NCBI GenBank assembly: GCA_012728415.1
Contig: JAAYFD010000046.1
Location: forward strand, 1-64,000
DNA: 64,000 bases
Origin: Gammaproteobacteria bacterium
GTDB lineage: Bacteria > Pseudomonadota > Gammaproteobacteria > Pseudomonadales > Pseudomonadaceae
Reading direction: 5' to 3'
Part shown: in pieces, positions 42,126 to 51,041 of the stretch
Layout of the letters: each line of letters starts with the position of its first letter
How positions within the stretch are numbered: the stretch's first letter is position 1
The notes under the pieces: generated by a model
Database searches by the model: none
What the model saw: the letters and a program-made list of their open reading frames with translations, nothing else
What the model was told of the DNA's origin: nothing
Translations under genes and position numbers: made by a program

Positions 42126-43135
42126 TCTTCACCTCGAGAGTCGGGAATCAGTTGTGTCATACAGGCATCCAGCCAGTCAACGAAAGCAGCCGAAGGCTGT
42201 GCGTCCACCTGCAAATACCACGCATTGTCCGGCGCAATTGTCCGGCATTTTACCGCATCTTTTTCGGTCATCAGCACCGGCAAGTTGTCACCGAACTGCA
42301 GGTCGGCAGCAACAAAACGGGCATGATCGGCATAGGGATGTTCTTGCGGCTGCCAGCCAAGCTCGCGCAGAGTGTGAAAAAACCGCTGCGGATTGCCAAT
42401 ACCGGCGACCGCATGCATCAGCTGACCCTGTGGAAAGTGCTCCAGCGGCACACGTTCGCCGCTGGCCACATGCACCAGCGCTGTGGGCCTCAGCTGCATC
42501 GCATAACCCTGCTGTTTGTCGGCCACAGCGCCATTGAACAGCACGGCATCAACCTCACCGAGGCGGCCGGCCGGCTCCCGCAAAGGGCCTGCCGGCAGAC
42601 AACGGCCATTACCCAGGCCACGCGACTCGTCAATCAGCACCAGCTCAAGGTCACGCTGCAACTGATAATGCTGCAAGCCATCATCCGACAGAATCAAATC
42701 CAGCGGCTCCTGCTCCAGCAGCAGCTGAATGGCCCGCGGACGCTGCGGATCAATTGCCATAGGCACACCGCTGCGCTGCACCAGCAGCAGCGGCTCATCG
42801 CCGGCAATGGCCGGATCATCCTCTTTACTTACCCGCCACGGCCGCTCGGGCGGCTCGCCGCCATAGCCACGGCTCACCACGCCCACACGCAAACCACGGG
42901 CACGGCAGTATTCAATCAGCCACAGGATCAGCGGCGTTTTACCGGTACCACCCACCGTAATGTTGCCAACAATAATGACAGGTACAGGTGCGCGGTAACT
43001 GCCCAGCTTGCCGCTTAAAAACTGCCGGCGCTTGCGCTGCACCACGCTGCGATACAGCCTTTCCAGCGGCCATAACGCAACAAGCCCGGCATGCCCGGCA
43101 TACCAGGCCCGCACCAGCCGCTCGCCCAGTTTCAC
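42122..43135 (-). CDS. lpxK: Tetraacyldisaccharide 4'-kinase LpxK
   Basis: A 337-residue inner-membrane-associated lipid A kinase. It has an N-terminal helix region, the P-loop [20 protein letters not shown], the catalytic [19 protein letters not shown] segment and [10 protein letters not shown]. It adds the 4' phosphate to lipid A precursor. It overlaps both neighbours by four bases. Confidence 0.95.
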   Translation of the reverse strand: MKLGERLVRAWYAGHAGLVALWPLERLYRSVVQRKRRQFLSGKLGSYRAPVPVIIVGNITVGGTGKTPLILWLIEYCRARGLRVGVVSRGYGGEPPERPWRVSKEDDPAIAGDEPLLLVQRSGVPMAIDPQRPRAIQLLLEQEPLDLILSDDGLQHYQLQRDLELVLIDESRGLGNGRCLPAGPLREPAGRLGEVDAVLFNGAVADKQQGYAMQLRPTALVHVASGERVPLEHFPQGQLMHAVAGIGNPQRFFHTLRELGWQPQEHPYADHARFVAADLQFGDNLPVLMTEKDAVKCRTIAPDNAWYLQVDAQPSAAFVDWLDACMTQLIPDSRGEE

Positions 43136-43560
43136 GGCTCGGCCTGTGCCTCGACGGTTGTGATGCGCAAATGCACAAACCCGAGCTTGGCAGCTGCATC
43201 CATCGCCGTCACCACGGCCTGATGCGGCGCCTTGCCGTCAGCACTGAGGGTTACCGGAATGTCTTTCTGGCCTTCCGAGGCTTCAATCATCGCCCCCATA
43301 ATGGCATTCAAATCATTGCTGGCCAACGCCCGTCCGTTCACGGCATAGCGCCCATCCTGGTCAACCAGCACCTCCAGCGGTTGCTCGTAACGCTCTTCGG
43401 GCGGTGTTCCCGTAACAGCTTCGGGCAAGTCCACCTTGAGCTGGGTTTCACGGGTAAAGGTGGTGGTCACCACAAAGAACAGCAGCAAAATAAACACCAC
43501 ATCAATCAACGGGGCCAGGTTGATGTCAACCGGCTCACGCGGCTTGCGGGGAAACTTCAC
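43132..43560 (-). CDS. exbD: ExbD/TolR-type biopolymer transport protein
   Basis: A 142-residue protein with one helix carrying the functional Asp ([20 protein letters not shown]) and a periplasmic domain. With ExbB it forms a proton-driven stator for outer-membrane processes. In this location, before lpxK, the pair is conserved in Pseudomonas and its specific partner is not known. Confidence 0.92.
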   Translation of the reverse strand: MKFPRKPREPVDINLAPLIDVVFILLLFFVVTTTFTRETQLKVDLPEAVTGTPPEERYEQPLEVLVDQDGRYAVNGRALASNDLNAIMGAMIEASEGQKDIPVTLSADGKAPHQAVVTAMDAAAKLGFVHLRITTVEAQAEP

Positions 43561-44213
43561 GCCTTCTTGCTCCCTTTTTTACGGGCTGGTGTCTCGTTCA
43601 GCTCGACGGCCCGGTCACCCTGAACGGCCTCGACCAGCTTGATGGCTTCCTGTTCCATGCCGACCACCAGCTCATCAACACGACGCTGCAAAAAACGGTG
43701 GAAAAACAGCGCAGGAATGGCCACGATCAGGCCCGCTGCCGTCGTAATCAGGGCCTTGGCAATGCCTCCGGCCAGTTGTGGCGCATTCGCCATGCCGGAG
43801 CCCATGAAGGCACTGAAAATTTCGATCATGCCCAACACCGTACCCAGCAGGCCCAGTAGCGGTGTAATCGCTGCAATGGTGCCTAACGGAGTCAGAAAGC
43901 GCTCCAGCTCGGTCACTACCTTGCTGCCAACCTCCTGAATGCTCTCCTTCATGATTTCGCGCCCATGCCGGGAGTTGGCCAGACCTGCAGCCAGTATTTG
44001 CCCCAAGGGCGAACCGGCGCGCAGCTCGTTGAGCTTGCCCGCATCCAGCTCCCGCGCCTGCACCCAGCGCCAGGCCTGGCCCAGCAAGTGCGGAGGGCTC
44101 ACACGAGAGGCACGCAACGTCCACAAACGCTCGGCAACAATTGCCACAGCAATGACAGAACAGGCAATAATCGGCAGCATGATCCAGCCACCCGATTTAA
44201 TCAGCTCCCACAC
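43557..44213 (-). CDS. exbB: ExbB/TolQ-type proton channel protein
   Basis: A 218-residue protein with three helices and the MotA/TolQ/ExbB signature (LGTIAAITPLLGLLGTVLGM and GIAKALITTAAGLIVAIPAL). The start is GTG at 44213, preceded by AGGGAG, giving MWELIKSGGWIMLPII. The longer frame to 44255 lacks support. Confidence 0.92.
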   Translation of the reverse strand: MWELIKSGGWIMLPIIACSVIAVAIVAERLWTLRASRVSPPHLLGQAWRWVQARELDAGKLNELRAGSPLGQILAAGLANSRHGREIMKESIQEVGSKVVTELERFLTPLGTIAAITPLLGLLGTVLGMIEIFSAFMGSGMANAPQLAGGIAKALITTAAGLIVAIPALFFHRFLQRRVDELVVGMEQEAIKLVEAVQGDRAVELNETPARKKGSKKA

Positions 44214-44387
44214 GGCACGCTCCCTTTTTTTAAAAAATAAGCGCAACTCTACCACAACGGCAGCCCGGACCGAGCAGGTTTATGTCTCAATTCTGCCAGG
44301 GTGCACAGCCGGCCGCCGGCCCCATCACCGACGAGCCCTCCCAGCAGCCGCGAATTATAATTTTCTGCCACAACTGCACGTTCTAAT

Positions 44388-46661
44388 TTAACGCGCGACA
44401 ACATCAAATTTTTGTGGCGGATCACGCCAAAACCGCCGCTCGCTGGCCATAGACCAAAGCGGCTGCTGTGCCCCCAGATCAATTCGCATGGCTTTGTCGT
44501 GGGCCGTGTCGTACAGACGCATGTTGTTGTACTGGATGCGCGACAGCACCAGCGGGTGCGGATGACCGTAGCTGTTATGCTTGCCACGGGATACCAACAC
44601 CGAATGCGGACGCAACTGTTGCAACCAGAACTGCGCAGTAGAGGTACGGCTGCCATGATGACCAGCGACCAGCCAGTCCACCTGCAAACCCGGCCACGCC
44701 TCCAGCAGCGCACGCTCACCAGGCACATCCAGATCACCGGTAACCAGAAAGCGCTCGCCACCGGCATCAATCAGTAACACGCAAGAAGCGGCATTGCCAT
44801 CGGTCGCGCCCTGCCACTGCCATTGCCGGAAGCGTACCCCATCCCATTCCCAGCTGTCGTTTTTGCAGCTTTCTGCCTTCAACTGCCGGTGCCGTTGCGC
44901 CTCGCCACTGATCAACCGCCCCACAGTGACTCGCCGCATGACCGCACCAGCGCCCCCGGCATGATCAGCATCGGCATGGGACAGAATCAACCGGTCCAGA
45001 TGACGGATGCGCTCACCACGCAAGAACGGTGCGACAACAGTCTCGCCTGCATCCTGGCCGCCCATGGCCGGGCCAGCATCGTACAGCAGTGCATGCGCAG
45101 CTGTTTGCACAACAATGGCCTGGCCCTGCCCCACGTCCAGCATCCAGATACGCGCTTGCCCAGCCGGCACGGTGCTGTACCCGGCAGGCCACAGCAATGG
45201 CACCAGCAACAGCAATGGCAGCCACAGCGGGCGCAAGGCTGCCGGTAGCAACAGCAGCAATACGGCCAAAGCTGTTGCCAACAGCACCCAGATACCCGGC
45301 ACGGCTCCCTGCCAGGCTGGCCACCCCTGCACCAACCAGGCCAGCCACCACCAAAGTGCTTGTAACGACAAGTCCGCCAGCTGCAACATCAAACCACCCA
45401 CCAGCGGCCAGCCGCTTAACAACAACCCCAGCAGCACAAGTGGCAGCAGCAAAAAACTGACAAAGGGTACCGCCACCAGGTTGGCCAGCGGCCCGACCCA
45501 GCTCACCGGCAAGCCAGTTGCCAGCAACAAAGGCAGCAGGCCAGCCGCAGCCGCCCATTGTGCACGCCACAACACCTGCCACCACTGCCAGCGACCCAAG
45601 CGAGCAGCAAATACCAGTAACAAACAGGCCACTGCAGAAAAAGACAGCCAAAAACCCGCCTGCAGTATCACCATGGGATCCAGCACCAGTACCGTCGCCA
45701 AGGCCAGCAGCCAGGGTTTCCAGTCCGACAGTGGCCGATAGCCCATTCGCCACAGCAGTACCACGGTCCCCATGATGAGCGCACGCTGCACGGGCACGGC
45801 AAAACCTGCCAGCGCACCATAGGTATACGCACCAGCCAGCGCCAGCAGGCAGGCTGCCGGCAACCAGGGCAGACGGGCCGGCCACAACCCGAGCCGCGCC
45901 AGCAACGCAACCAGCCCGTAACCCAACCCAGCCACCAGACTGACATGCTGACCTGATATAACAAACAGGTGCACCGTGCCCGAGTCCTGCAGCAGCTGCC
46001 ACTGCTCCGACGTCAACACCGAGCCATCGCCCAGTGACAATGCCAGCACACCCCCCAAGGCCGGACTGTCAGGTAAAAGGCTGTACAGCCGCTCGCGCAA
46101 CTGTTCGCGCCAAGCGCTTACACCCACACCAACAGACAAGCGCTGCCCCGTTTTTACCGTACCGGTTGCACCTATTTTACGCGCAGTCAACCACTGTAAA
46201 TAGTCGAAACCATGGGGATTGAGCAGCCCATCCGGCCGCTTCAGACGCACAGCCAGCCGCCAACGCTCACCTGCACGCAACAATGGCGGGTCGTGCCAAG
46301 ACAGGCGCAAGCGTGACGGTAAAGCGGTACGGCGCGAGGTGGCATCCTGCAATTCAAAGCGGACCACACGCCAGTCGGCGTCAACCTGCCACTGCGGCAA
46401 CCCGGTAACCCGCCCTTCCAGCCACAGCGTTTCCCCATCCCAGGCAGGATCAAGCCGCTGCTCTAGCGAACTGCCCGCCTGCCAGCTGGACCAGCACAAG
46501 CCAAGCAGTGCAGCCGCCAGACAGTACCCCGCGGTGCGGCGCGTGCACAACAGTGGCAATGCTGTCAGTCCAAAAGCCAGCAGCACCCAGCTAGGCGGTA
46601 CCGCTGGCAAAAAACGCAACACCAGCGCACCCAGACAAAACGCCAGCATATGAGCATGCAT
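44388..46661 (-). CDS. comEC: ComEC/Rec2-type DNA uptake channel
   Basis: A 757-residue inner-membrane protein: an N-terminal DUF4131 part, a many-helix Competence domain (about 200-480), and a C-terminal metallo-beta-lactamase domain with SHADADHAGGAGAV, a DGNAASCVLLIDAG strand and VAGHHGSRTS. It passes single-stranded DNA into the cytosol during natural transformation. The ATG at 46661 follows GGGAGGTGG; the frame extends 71 codons upstream without support. Confidence 0.94.
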   Translation of the reverse strand: MHAHMLAFCLGALVLRFLPAVPPSWVLLAFGLTALPLLCTRRTAGYCLAAALLGLCWSSWQAGSSLEQRLDPAWDGETLWLEGRVTGLPQWQVDADWRVVRFELQDATSRRTALPSRLRLSWHDPPLLRAGERWRLAVRLKRPDGLLNPHGFDYLQWLTARKIGATGTVKTGQRLSVGVGVSAWREQLRERLYSLLPDSPALGGVLALSLGDGSVLTSEQWQLLQDSGTVHLFVISGQHVSLVAGLGYGLVALLARLGLWPARLPWLPAACLLALAGAYTYGALAGFAVPVQRALIMGTVVLLWRMGYRPLSDWKPWLLALATVLVLDPMVILQAGFWLSFSAVACLLLVFAARLGRWQWWQVLWRAQWAAAAGLLPLLLATGLPVSWVGPLANLVAVPFVSFLLLPLVLLGLLLSGWPLVGGLMLQLADLSLQALWWWLAWLVQGWPAWQGAVPGIWVLLATALAVLLLLLPAALRPLWLPLLLLVPLLWPAGYSTVPAGQARIWMLDVGQGQAIVVQTAAHALLYDAGPAMGGQDAGETVVAPFLRGERIRHLDRLILSHADADHAGGAGAVMRRVTVGRLISGEAQRHRQLKAESCKNDSWEWDGVRFRQWQWQGATDGNAASCVLLIDAGGERFLVTGDLDVPGERALLEAWPGLQVDWLVAGHHGSRTSTAQFWLQQLRPHSVLVSRGKHNSYGHPHPLVLSRIQYNNMRLYDTAHDKAMRIDLGAQQPLWSMASERRFWRDPPQKFDVVAR

Positions 46662-46820
46662 AAGCCACCTCCCTGTAGCTTTTTGTTGACCACCTTTTGC
46701 CGCCGCAACGACCTCTCTACCGTTAGCAGGCACGATGCAATAAAAAGTGGTTACATCTTGCCACAGATTATTGTGCCCACAAGTGCGATAATGCCCCGGC
46801 TCATCAAACTGGTTATCACG

Positions 46821-47357
46821 ATGCCGCGCGAACTCTTCAAACGATACATGCCCGACCCGGAATCCATCAAACACAACAGATCGTTACGTTTTCTGGGCAA
46901 CCTTATCCATGACAGCAACCTTTGGCAGCTCAACCGGCACTCAATTGCCCGGGCCGTTGCCGTAGGCCTGTTCTGGGCCATGATCCCGATGCCCATGCAA
47001 ATGCTGGCTGCCGCCCTGGTCGCCATCCCGCTGCGCGCAAACCTGCCCCTGTCCATCGGCCTGGTCTGGCTGACCAACCCTCTCACCATGCCGCCCATTT
47101 TTTATGCCACTTACAAACTTGGCGCCTGGCTTTTAGGTACACCGGCCGTCAGCATGCCAGACAAATTTAGTCTGCAATGGCTCATGGAGGTTACCACCAT
47201 GCATTGGCAACCGCTGTATTTTGGCTCTTTGGTTGCTGCCATCGTGCTTTCGGCGGTCGGCTACTTCGGCACATTGCTCTACTGGCGCTGGTGGGTTGCC
47301 CGCAGCTGGAAGCGCCGCCAAGCAAAAAGACTGCCGCCTAGCAAAAACAAAATTTGA
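46821..47357 (+). CDS. DUF2062 membrane protein
   Basis: A 178-residue protein with the DUF2062 signature: an N-terminal cytosolic part (MPRELFKRYMPDPESIKHNR) and helices with GLFWAMIPMPMQMLAAALVA and WLTNPLTMPPIFYATYKLG. The function is unknown. It is divergent from comEC, as in other Pseudomonas. The frame opens at 46650, but the ATG at 46821 matches the family start. Its 3' end overlaps the -35 of the tRNA gene promoter. Confidence 0.88.
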   Translation: MPRELFKRYMPDPESIKHNRSLRFLGNLIHDSNLWQLNRHSIARAVAVGLFWAMIPMPMQMLAAALVAIPLRANLPLSIGLVWLTNPLTMPPIFYATYKLGAWLLGTPAVSMPDKFSLQWLMEVTTMHWQPLYFGSLVAAIVLSAVGYFGTLLYWRWWVARSWKRRQAKRLPPSKNKI

Positions 47358-47381
47358 CAGGTTTCACATCCTGTGTATAAT
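47354..47381 (+). promoter_or_regulatory. Promoter of the initiator tRNA gene
   Basis: TTGACA (47354-47359) and TATAAT (47376-47381), both perfect, with a 16-base spacer and a GC-only discriminator (GGCGC) directly before the tRNA. That type is typical of stringently controlled stable-RNA promoters. Confidence 0.9.
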
Positions 47382-47387
47382 TGGCGC

Positions 47388-47464
<77 letters not shown>

Positions 47465-47475
47465 GACAAAATAAA

Positions 47476-47508
47476 GGCGAATCAATGACTTATTGATTCG
47501 CCTTTTTT
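47476..47508 (+). terminator. Terminator of the tRNA transcript
   Basis: A perfect 11-bp stem, GGCGAATCAAT with ATTGATTCGCC, a five-base loop and six T. It begins 12 bases after the tRNA CCA end. Confidence 0.92.
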
Positions 47509-47532
47509 GTTTCTGCCTTGCAAAATTTCCTC

Positions 47533-47638
47533 TGTGACAGATTTGTGACGTATGTGTGACAGATCTGCTTTTTCTGTTTTTCTCTTTCCCGAAGTTTTGA
47601 CCGTAAGGCCGCTTTTGTCACAAACGGCTTTTGTCACA
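47533..47638. repeat. Repeated TGTGAC heptamers, candidate integrase arm sites
   Basis: Five related heptamers occur in 106 bases between the tRNA and the integrase genes: TGTGACA at 47533 and 47555 and TGTGACG at 47544 in direct orientation, then TGTCACA at 47616 and 47632 in the opposite orientation. The last two sit in a 16-base repeat (GCTTTTGTCACA twice). Clusters like this next to an att site are where arm-binding domains of tyrosine integrases attach. The repeats are seen; the function is inferred. Confidence 0.5.
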
Positions 47639-47706
47639 GCTTTTGGCATCCCTGCCCATCACCAGCAATACTGAACACTGCCTTGAACCGATATTAGCCA
47701 GCACGG

Positions 47707-47928
47707 CTATGGTTCATCGTCTGGCATGAACTCCAAAATATCAGCGACCTCGCACTCAAAAAGCTTGCAGAGTTTGTCCAGTGCGTCCAGGTCGATCCGC
47801 TGCGCCGTTTCCTTATAAAGCAATGTGACCGTATTTCTATTCAGGCCGGTCTCCCTGGCCACGTCAACAATCTTCATTTTGTGCTCTCCCATCAGGCGAG
47901 CCAAGTGACACCGAATCATAAAATCCAT
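47707..47928 (-). CDS. XRE/Cro-family repressor of the island
   Basis: A 73-residue helix-turn-helix protein: MIRCHLARLMGEHKMKIVDV, then ARETGLNRNTVTLLYKETAQ (recognition helix) and ALDKLCKLFECEVADILEF, close to the short Cro/CI-like regulators of mobile elements. It is divergent from the excisionase gene. Repeated ATTCTRAATGGC motifs in the shared spacer are its probable targets. Confidence 0.85.
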   Translation of the reverse strand: MDFMIRCHLARLMGEHKMKIVDVARETGLNRNTVTLLYKETAQRIDLDALDKLCKLFECEVADILEFMPDDEP

Positions 47929-47945
47929 CCCAGATAAATAAATTT

Positions 47946-48013
47946 GATTCTAAATGGCAAAAAGTGCTTGCAAATGCGATTCTGATGCGTAGAATGTCAT
48001 TCTGAATGGCATT
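47946..48013. promoter_or_regulatory. Operator-like repeats between the repressor and excisionase genes
   Basis: ATTCTAAATGGCA at 47947 and ATTCTGAATGGCA at 47999 are near-identical copies; a weaker copy, ATTCTGATGCG, begins at 47980. AGAATGTCATTCT (47991-48003) is a perfect palindrome with one central base. The arrangement fits a repressor that controls both divergent promoters. Confidence 0.55.
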
Positions 48014-48069
48014 GCTTCACTTTGGATGCCTTTTCTATACCCAGAATAGACTAGCAGAGGAACACGGTT

Positions 48070-48315
48070 ATGGACATCACCTATACCTACCTGACTACAG
48101 AAGAGCTTTCTGAACGCATCAAGTACGACACTCGCACAATTCGACAAAATCTCAAGGACTCCGTTCTGCTTGAAGGCAAGCACTACATCAAGCCGTTCGG
48201 TCGTCGCAAGATTCTTTTTCTGTGGGAGGAAGTGGAAAAAACCATGCTGGAGGGTGCGTGCACCTGTGAGGCTTTGAGTATTCCCATGGCAAACGGCGAG
48301 GTGTGCTATGGCTAA
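48070..48315 (+). CDS. AlpA/excisionase-like DNA-binding protein
   Basis: An 81-residue winged-helix protein: YLTTEELSERIKYDTRTIRQ, then GKHYIKPFGRRKILFLWEEV, the arrangement of excisionases and AlpA-like directionality factors. It overlaps the integrase start by eight bases, so the two are made together. It probably helps excise the island. Confidence 0.8.
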   Translation: MDITYTYLTTEELSERIKYDTRTIRQNLKDSVLLEGKHYIKPFGRRKILFLWEEVEKTMLEGACTCEALSIPMANGEVCYG

Positions 48316-49501
48316 GGTTCGTGTGCGTAAAGAGACCGGAAAACTGTATCTGGATTTTATGTTTGCAGGCCACCGTTGCCGCGAGCAAACCGCCTTGTCA
48401 GACACGCCTGCAAACCGAAAAAAAGCTGAGGCCCTGCTCCAGCGTGTCCAGGCTAAAATTTTGCTTGGCGAGTTAAATTACGCAGAGTTTTTTCCGGGCA
48501 GTGGAAATATTGCAAAGGTACAGCCGGCTGAAAGCATTTTAGCAGTGGCTGGCGGTAGTAAACCTATAGACACCCCACTATTTGCTGACTTTGCCGACCT
48601 ATGGTTCGATGAAAACAAAATTCAGTGGCGCGGCTCGCATACAAAAAATGTTGACTCGATCCTGAACAGTTCCTTGAAGCCGATCTTCAAGGGCAAGCAT
48701 GTCAGCGAAATTACCAAGCACGACATCTTGAAGGCCCGCAACAAAATGGCCAAGCGTCCCGGACGTGGGCCTAGCGGCATGATGTCTGCAAAGTCGATCA
48801 ATAACCACATGAATATCTTGCGCATGCTGATGACCGAAGCATCAGATCGCTACGACTTCACTAATCCCTACCGCAACATCAAGCCGCTCAAGCTGCAGCG
48901 TGTTCATATCGAACCATTCAGCCTGAATGAAGTGGAAACCATCCTGCGGACTGTGCGCGAGGACTACCGTAACTACTACCTGACTCGCTTTTACACCGGC
49001 ATGCGTACCGGTGAAATTGACGGTTTGAAATGGGAGTACGTCGATTTTGAACGCCGTGAAATTCTGGTGCGTGAGACGTTGATTGCCGGGCAGACCGAAT
49101 ACACCAAAACCGATGGCTCACAGCGTGAAATCCCCATGTTCGGCCCGGTATATGACGCACTTAAAGAGCAGCATGCTGCGACAGGCCGGCTTAGCAAGTA
49201 TGTGTTCTGCAACCGTGAGGGTAACCCCCTGGATCATAACAACGTGACCAAGAGGGTTTGGTATCCCTTGCTTCGCGCACTCAACCTGAAGCAGCGCCGG
49301 CCCTACCAGACGCGGCATACGGCAGCGACGTTGTTTTTGGCATCTGGTGAGAACCCCGAGTGGGTGGCCCGTACGCTGGGGCATTCGACAACCGAAATGC
49401 TGTTCAAAGTGTATTCACGCTATGTACCCAACCTGACTCGACAGGATGGCTCGGCCTTTGAGCGCCTGATTTTGGGCGGTAGCACTGAGCAAGAGGATTA
49501 G
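48308..49501 (+). CDS. Tyrosine integrase with DUF3596 arm-binding domain
   Basis: A 397-residue site-specific recombinase. An N-terminal DUF3596 arm domain (VRVRKETGKLYLDFMFAGHR), a SAM-like core-binding domain (about 90-190) and a catalytic domain follow. Catalytic residues visible are Arg in TGMRTGEIDGLKW, Arg in YQTRHTAAT (with Tyr where many members have His), His in TLGHST and the nucleophile Tyr in KVYSRYVPN. It reads away from the tRNA, about 840 bases from it. It should carry out integration and excision of the island. Confidence 0.95.
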   Translation: MAKVRVRKETGKLYLDFMFAGHRCREQTALSDTPANRKKAEALLQRVQAKILLGELNYAEFFPGSGNIAKVQPAESILAVAGGSKPIDTPLFADFADLWFDENKIQWRGSHTKNVDSILNSSLKPIFKGKHVSEITKHDILKARNKMAKRPGRGPSGMMSAKSINNHMNILRMLMTEASDRYDFTNPYRNIKPLKLQRVHIEPFSLNEVETILRTVREDYRNYYLTRFYTGMRTGEIDGLKWEYVDFERREILVRETLIAGQTEYTKTDGSQREIPMFGPVYDALKEQHAATGRLSKYVFCNREGNPLDHNNVTKRVWYPLLRALNLKQRRPYQTRHTAATLFLASGENPEWVARTLGHSTTEMLFKVYSRYVPNLTRQDGSAFERLILGGSTEQED

Positions 49502-49503
49502 CT

Positions 49504-49752
49504 ATGCAGACGCTCCGCATTACCAGCCGTTCCGGCCGTCCACTGACGGCCCGTAATGTCACGATCTGGCTGATCAACTATTACAGCATCACCCGTGGCA
49601 ACGAGCTCTCCATGTACTGGGGGCTGCCTTACTGGGTGGACAACTATGAAGCGATCCGGGGCTGGGTTGAGCAGTTAATGCAGCAGCCACGCCCAGCAGG
49701 CCGCACCCTCGGCGATGTGCGCCGCATGTTTGAAGAGCGCCTGCCCATCTAG
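49504..49752 (+). CDS. Small island protein of unknown function
   Basis: An 82-residue protein starting two bases after the integrase stop, likely in the same transcript. It is rich in aromatic residues in the middle (IWLINYYSITRGNELSMYWG, then PYWVDNYEAIRGWVEQLMQQ). No known domain is recognised. No membrane segment or signal peptide is seen. Confidence 0.6.
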   Translation: MQTLRITSRSGRPLTARNVTIWLINYYSITRGNELSMYWGLPYWVDNYEAIRGWVEQLMQQPRPAGRTLGDVRRMFEERLPI

Positions 49753-49796
49753 GGCAGGTATTCGCTCCCCGTAAACTGCTTAAAAGGTAATTCAAA

Positions 49797-50672
49797 ATGA
49801 ATAATACTGTTTCTCTGCTGGCCGCAGTCATCCAGATTGACTCGCATAATCCGACCTGGATGGTGCAAACCATGGGGCGTCAATGGCACACCAAAGACAA
49901 GCTGGTAGACCCCTTGGCTGAAGACTATGTAGCCATTGCAACCATTGATCAAAAAAACATGATTCCTGTAGACGTCACAGCACCGCTGAATATCACAATC
50001 AATCCACGGGTGGTATTGGCGCATAACGTTTGGTGTCGCTGGGCACAAATCCCGGCGCAATTACAGCTTTGGCAGGCTGTAGCAGATCTTACCGATCCGG
50101 TTTTGAAGCATTTTATGACCGGTGTACTCAGCGATAGCGAAATCATGGGGCCTTTCTACAAGGCCAGGGCCAGCAAGAGCTACCACCACAAGCGCGAAGG
50201 CGAGCTGTTTTTGCACAGCGTTGAAGTGGCGATTAATGCCAGGCAAATGGCGCAACAACACAACTTGCCACAACGGATACAAGAATGTGCCTTTGTGGGT
50301 GGCTTTCTGCACGATGCTGGCAAGCTGCTCATGCACTACAACCTGGATAACCAGGACAAAAAAGGGGTGAACGGTTCGCACGAAGCCTTTAACTTCCTGG
50401 TGCTGGCCGACCACCTCGACCAGCTGAAAAGCCAGGATAAAGCCTTATTTGCCGCCATAAGCGCCATTCTCTCACCGCAGCTGGGCAACAAAAAATATTA
50501 CGACTATATAGAGGAGTCCCTGGTGCGCTCGGCGGATCGCTTGTCTGCCCATAACTATGAGTTGAAACATGTGTTTAAAAACAAGCCTGCCGATCAGCTG
50601 CACGCCAATGCCAACGGTGGCCGAACTTACAGACGCATCGGTGAGCCACAGGCGGCTGAAACGCCAGCCTAG
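49797..50672 (+). CDS. HD-domain protein, TraI_2/MobH-relaxase-like
   Basis: A 291-residue protein. After an N-terminal region of about 120 residues without known features comes a metal-binding HD domain: H130-H131 (SYHHKREGELFLHSVEVA), H140, H172-D173 (FVGGFLHDAGKLLMH), H195, H206 and D247 (SADRLSAHN). The HH...GELFLHSVEVA...LLHDxGK arrangement recalls the TraI_2 domain of MobH relaxases. At 291 residues it is much shorter than full MobH proteins. It could also be an HD phosphohydrolase acting on nucleotides. It follows the integrase operon by 44 bases and ends before a strong terminator. Confidence 0.7.
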   Translation: MNNTVSLLAAVIQIDSHNPTWMVQTMGRQWHTKDKLVDPLAEDYVAIATIDQKNMIPVDVTAPLNITINPRVVLAHNVWCRWAQIPAQLQLWQAVADLTDPVLKHFMTGVLSDSEIMGPFYKARASKSYHHKREGELFLHSVEVAINARQMAQQHNLPQRIQECAFVGGFLHDAGKLLMHYNLDNQDKKGVNGSHEAFNFLVLADHLDQLKSQDKALFAAISAILSPQLGNKKYYDYIEESLVRSADRLSAHNYELKHVFKNKPADQLHANANGGRTYRRIGEPQAAETPA

Positions 50673-51041
50673 CTTTGTCCGCAGCAAACAAATTACGCCC
50701 AGCCCTGCTGGGCTTTTTTGTGCGTGTGACGTTTTCTGTCACGTTGCGAACAGCGCCCACGTAAAAATCTCGACACAATTGCAGTGACTGGTCAGATTCG
50801 TGCCTAAAAACCGAAAAATCGACCCTTTAGCAAAAACAACCCCTCTCATCGCCCGTTTTGGGCGGTCTAGGCCCTGCACGCTACTGGGCAGGACTATAAG
50901 TTGGGTTCCGTGCTGCTGCGACAACCAAGTTTATTCTCATGAGTATAAAGAGGTATGCAAAGCACTCAAAAACGGTGGGCGCCTCGAAATGACTGCGTCT
51001 GCTTTAACAACATCACACTAACCCTTTTAGGAAACCAAATT
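50673..51041. other. Gap between the HD gene and the 302-residue protein
   Basis: It contains the terminator at 50697-50719, a short GTGAC...GTCAC inverted repeat near 50725, and otherwise no clear element. A 73-codon frame at 50800-51021 is open but lacks a ribosome site and any family-like sequence. Confidence 0.4.
50697..50719 (+). terminator. Terminator after the HD gene
   Basis: A perfect stem GCCCAG/CTGGGC with a five-base loop (CCCTG) followed by six T, 25 bases after the HD gene stop. It ends the integrase-HD transcript. Confidence 0.9.

Noticed and set aside
50800-51021. A 73-codon frame in the island gap
   Set aside because: No ribosome site, no family resemblance, and it overlaps the likely promoter region of the next gene.
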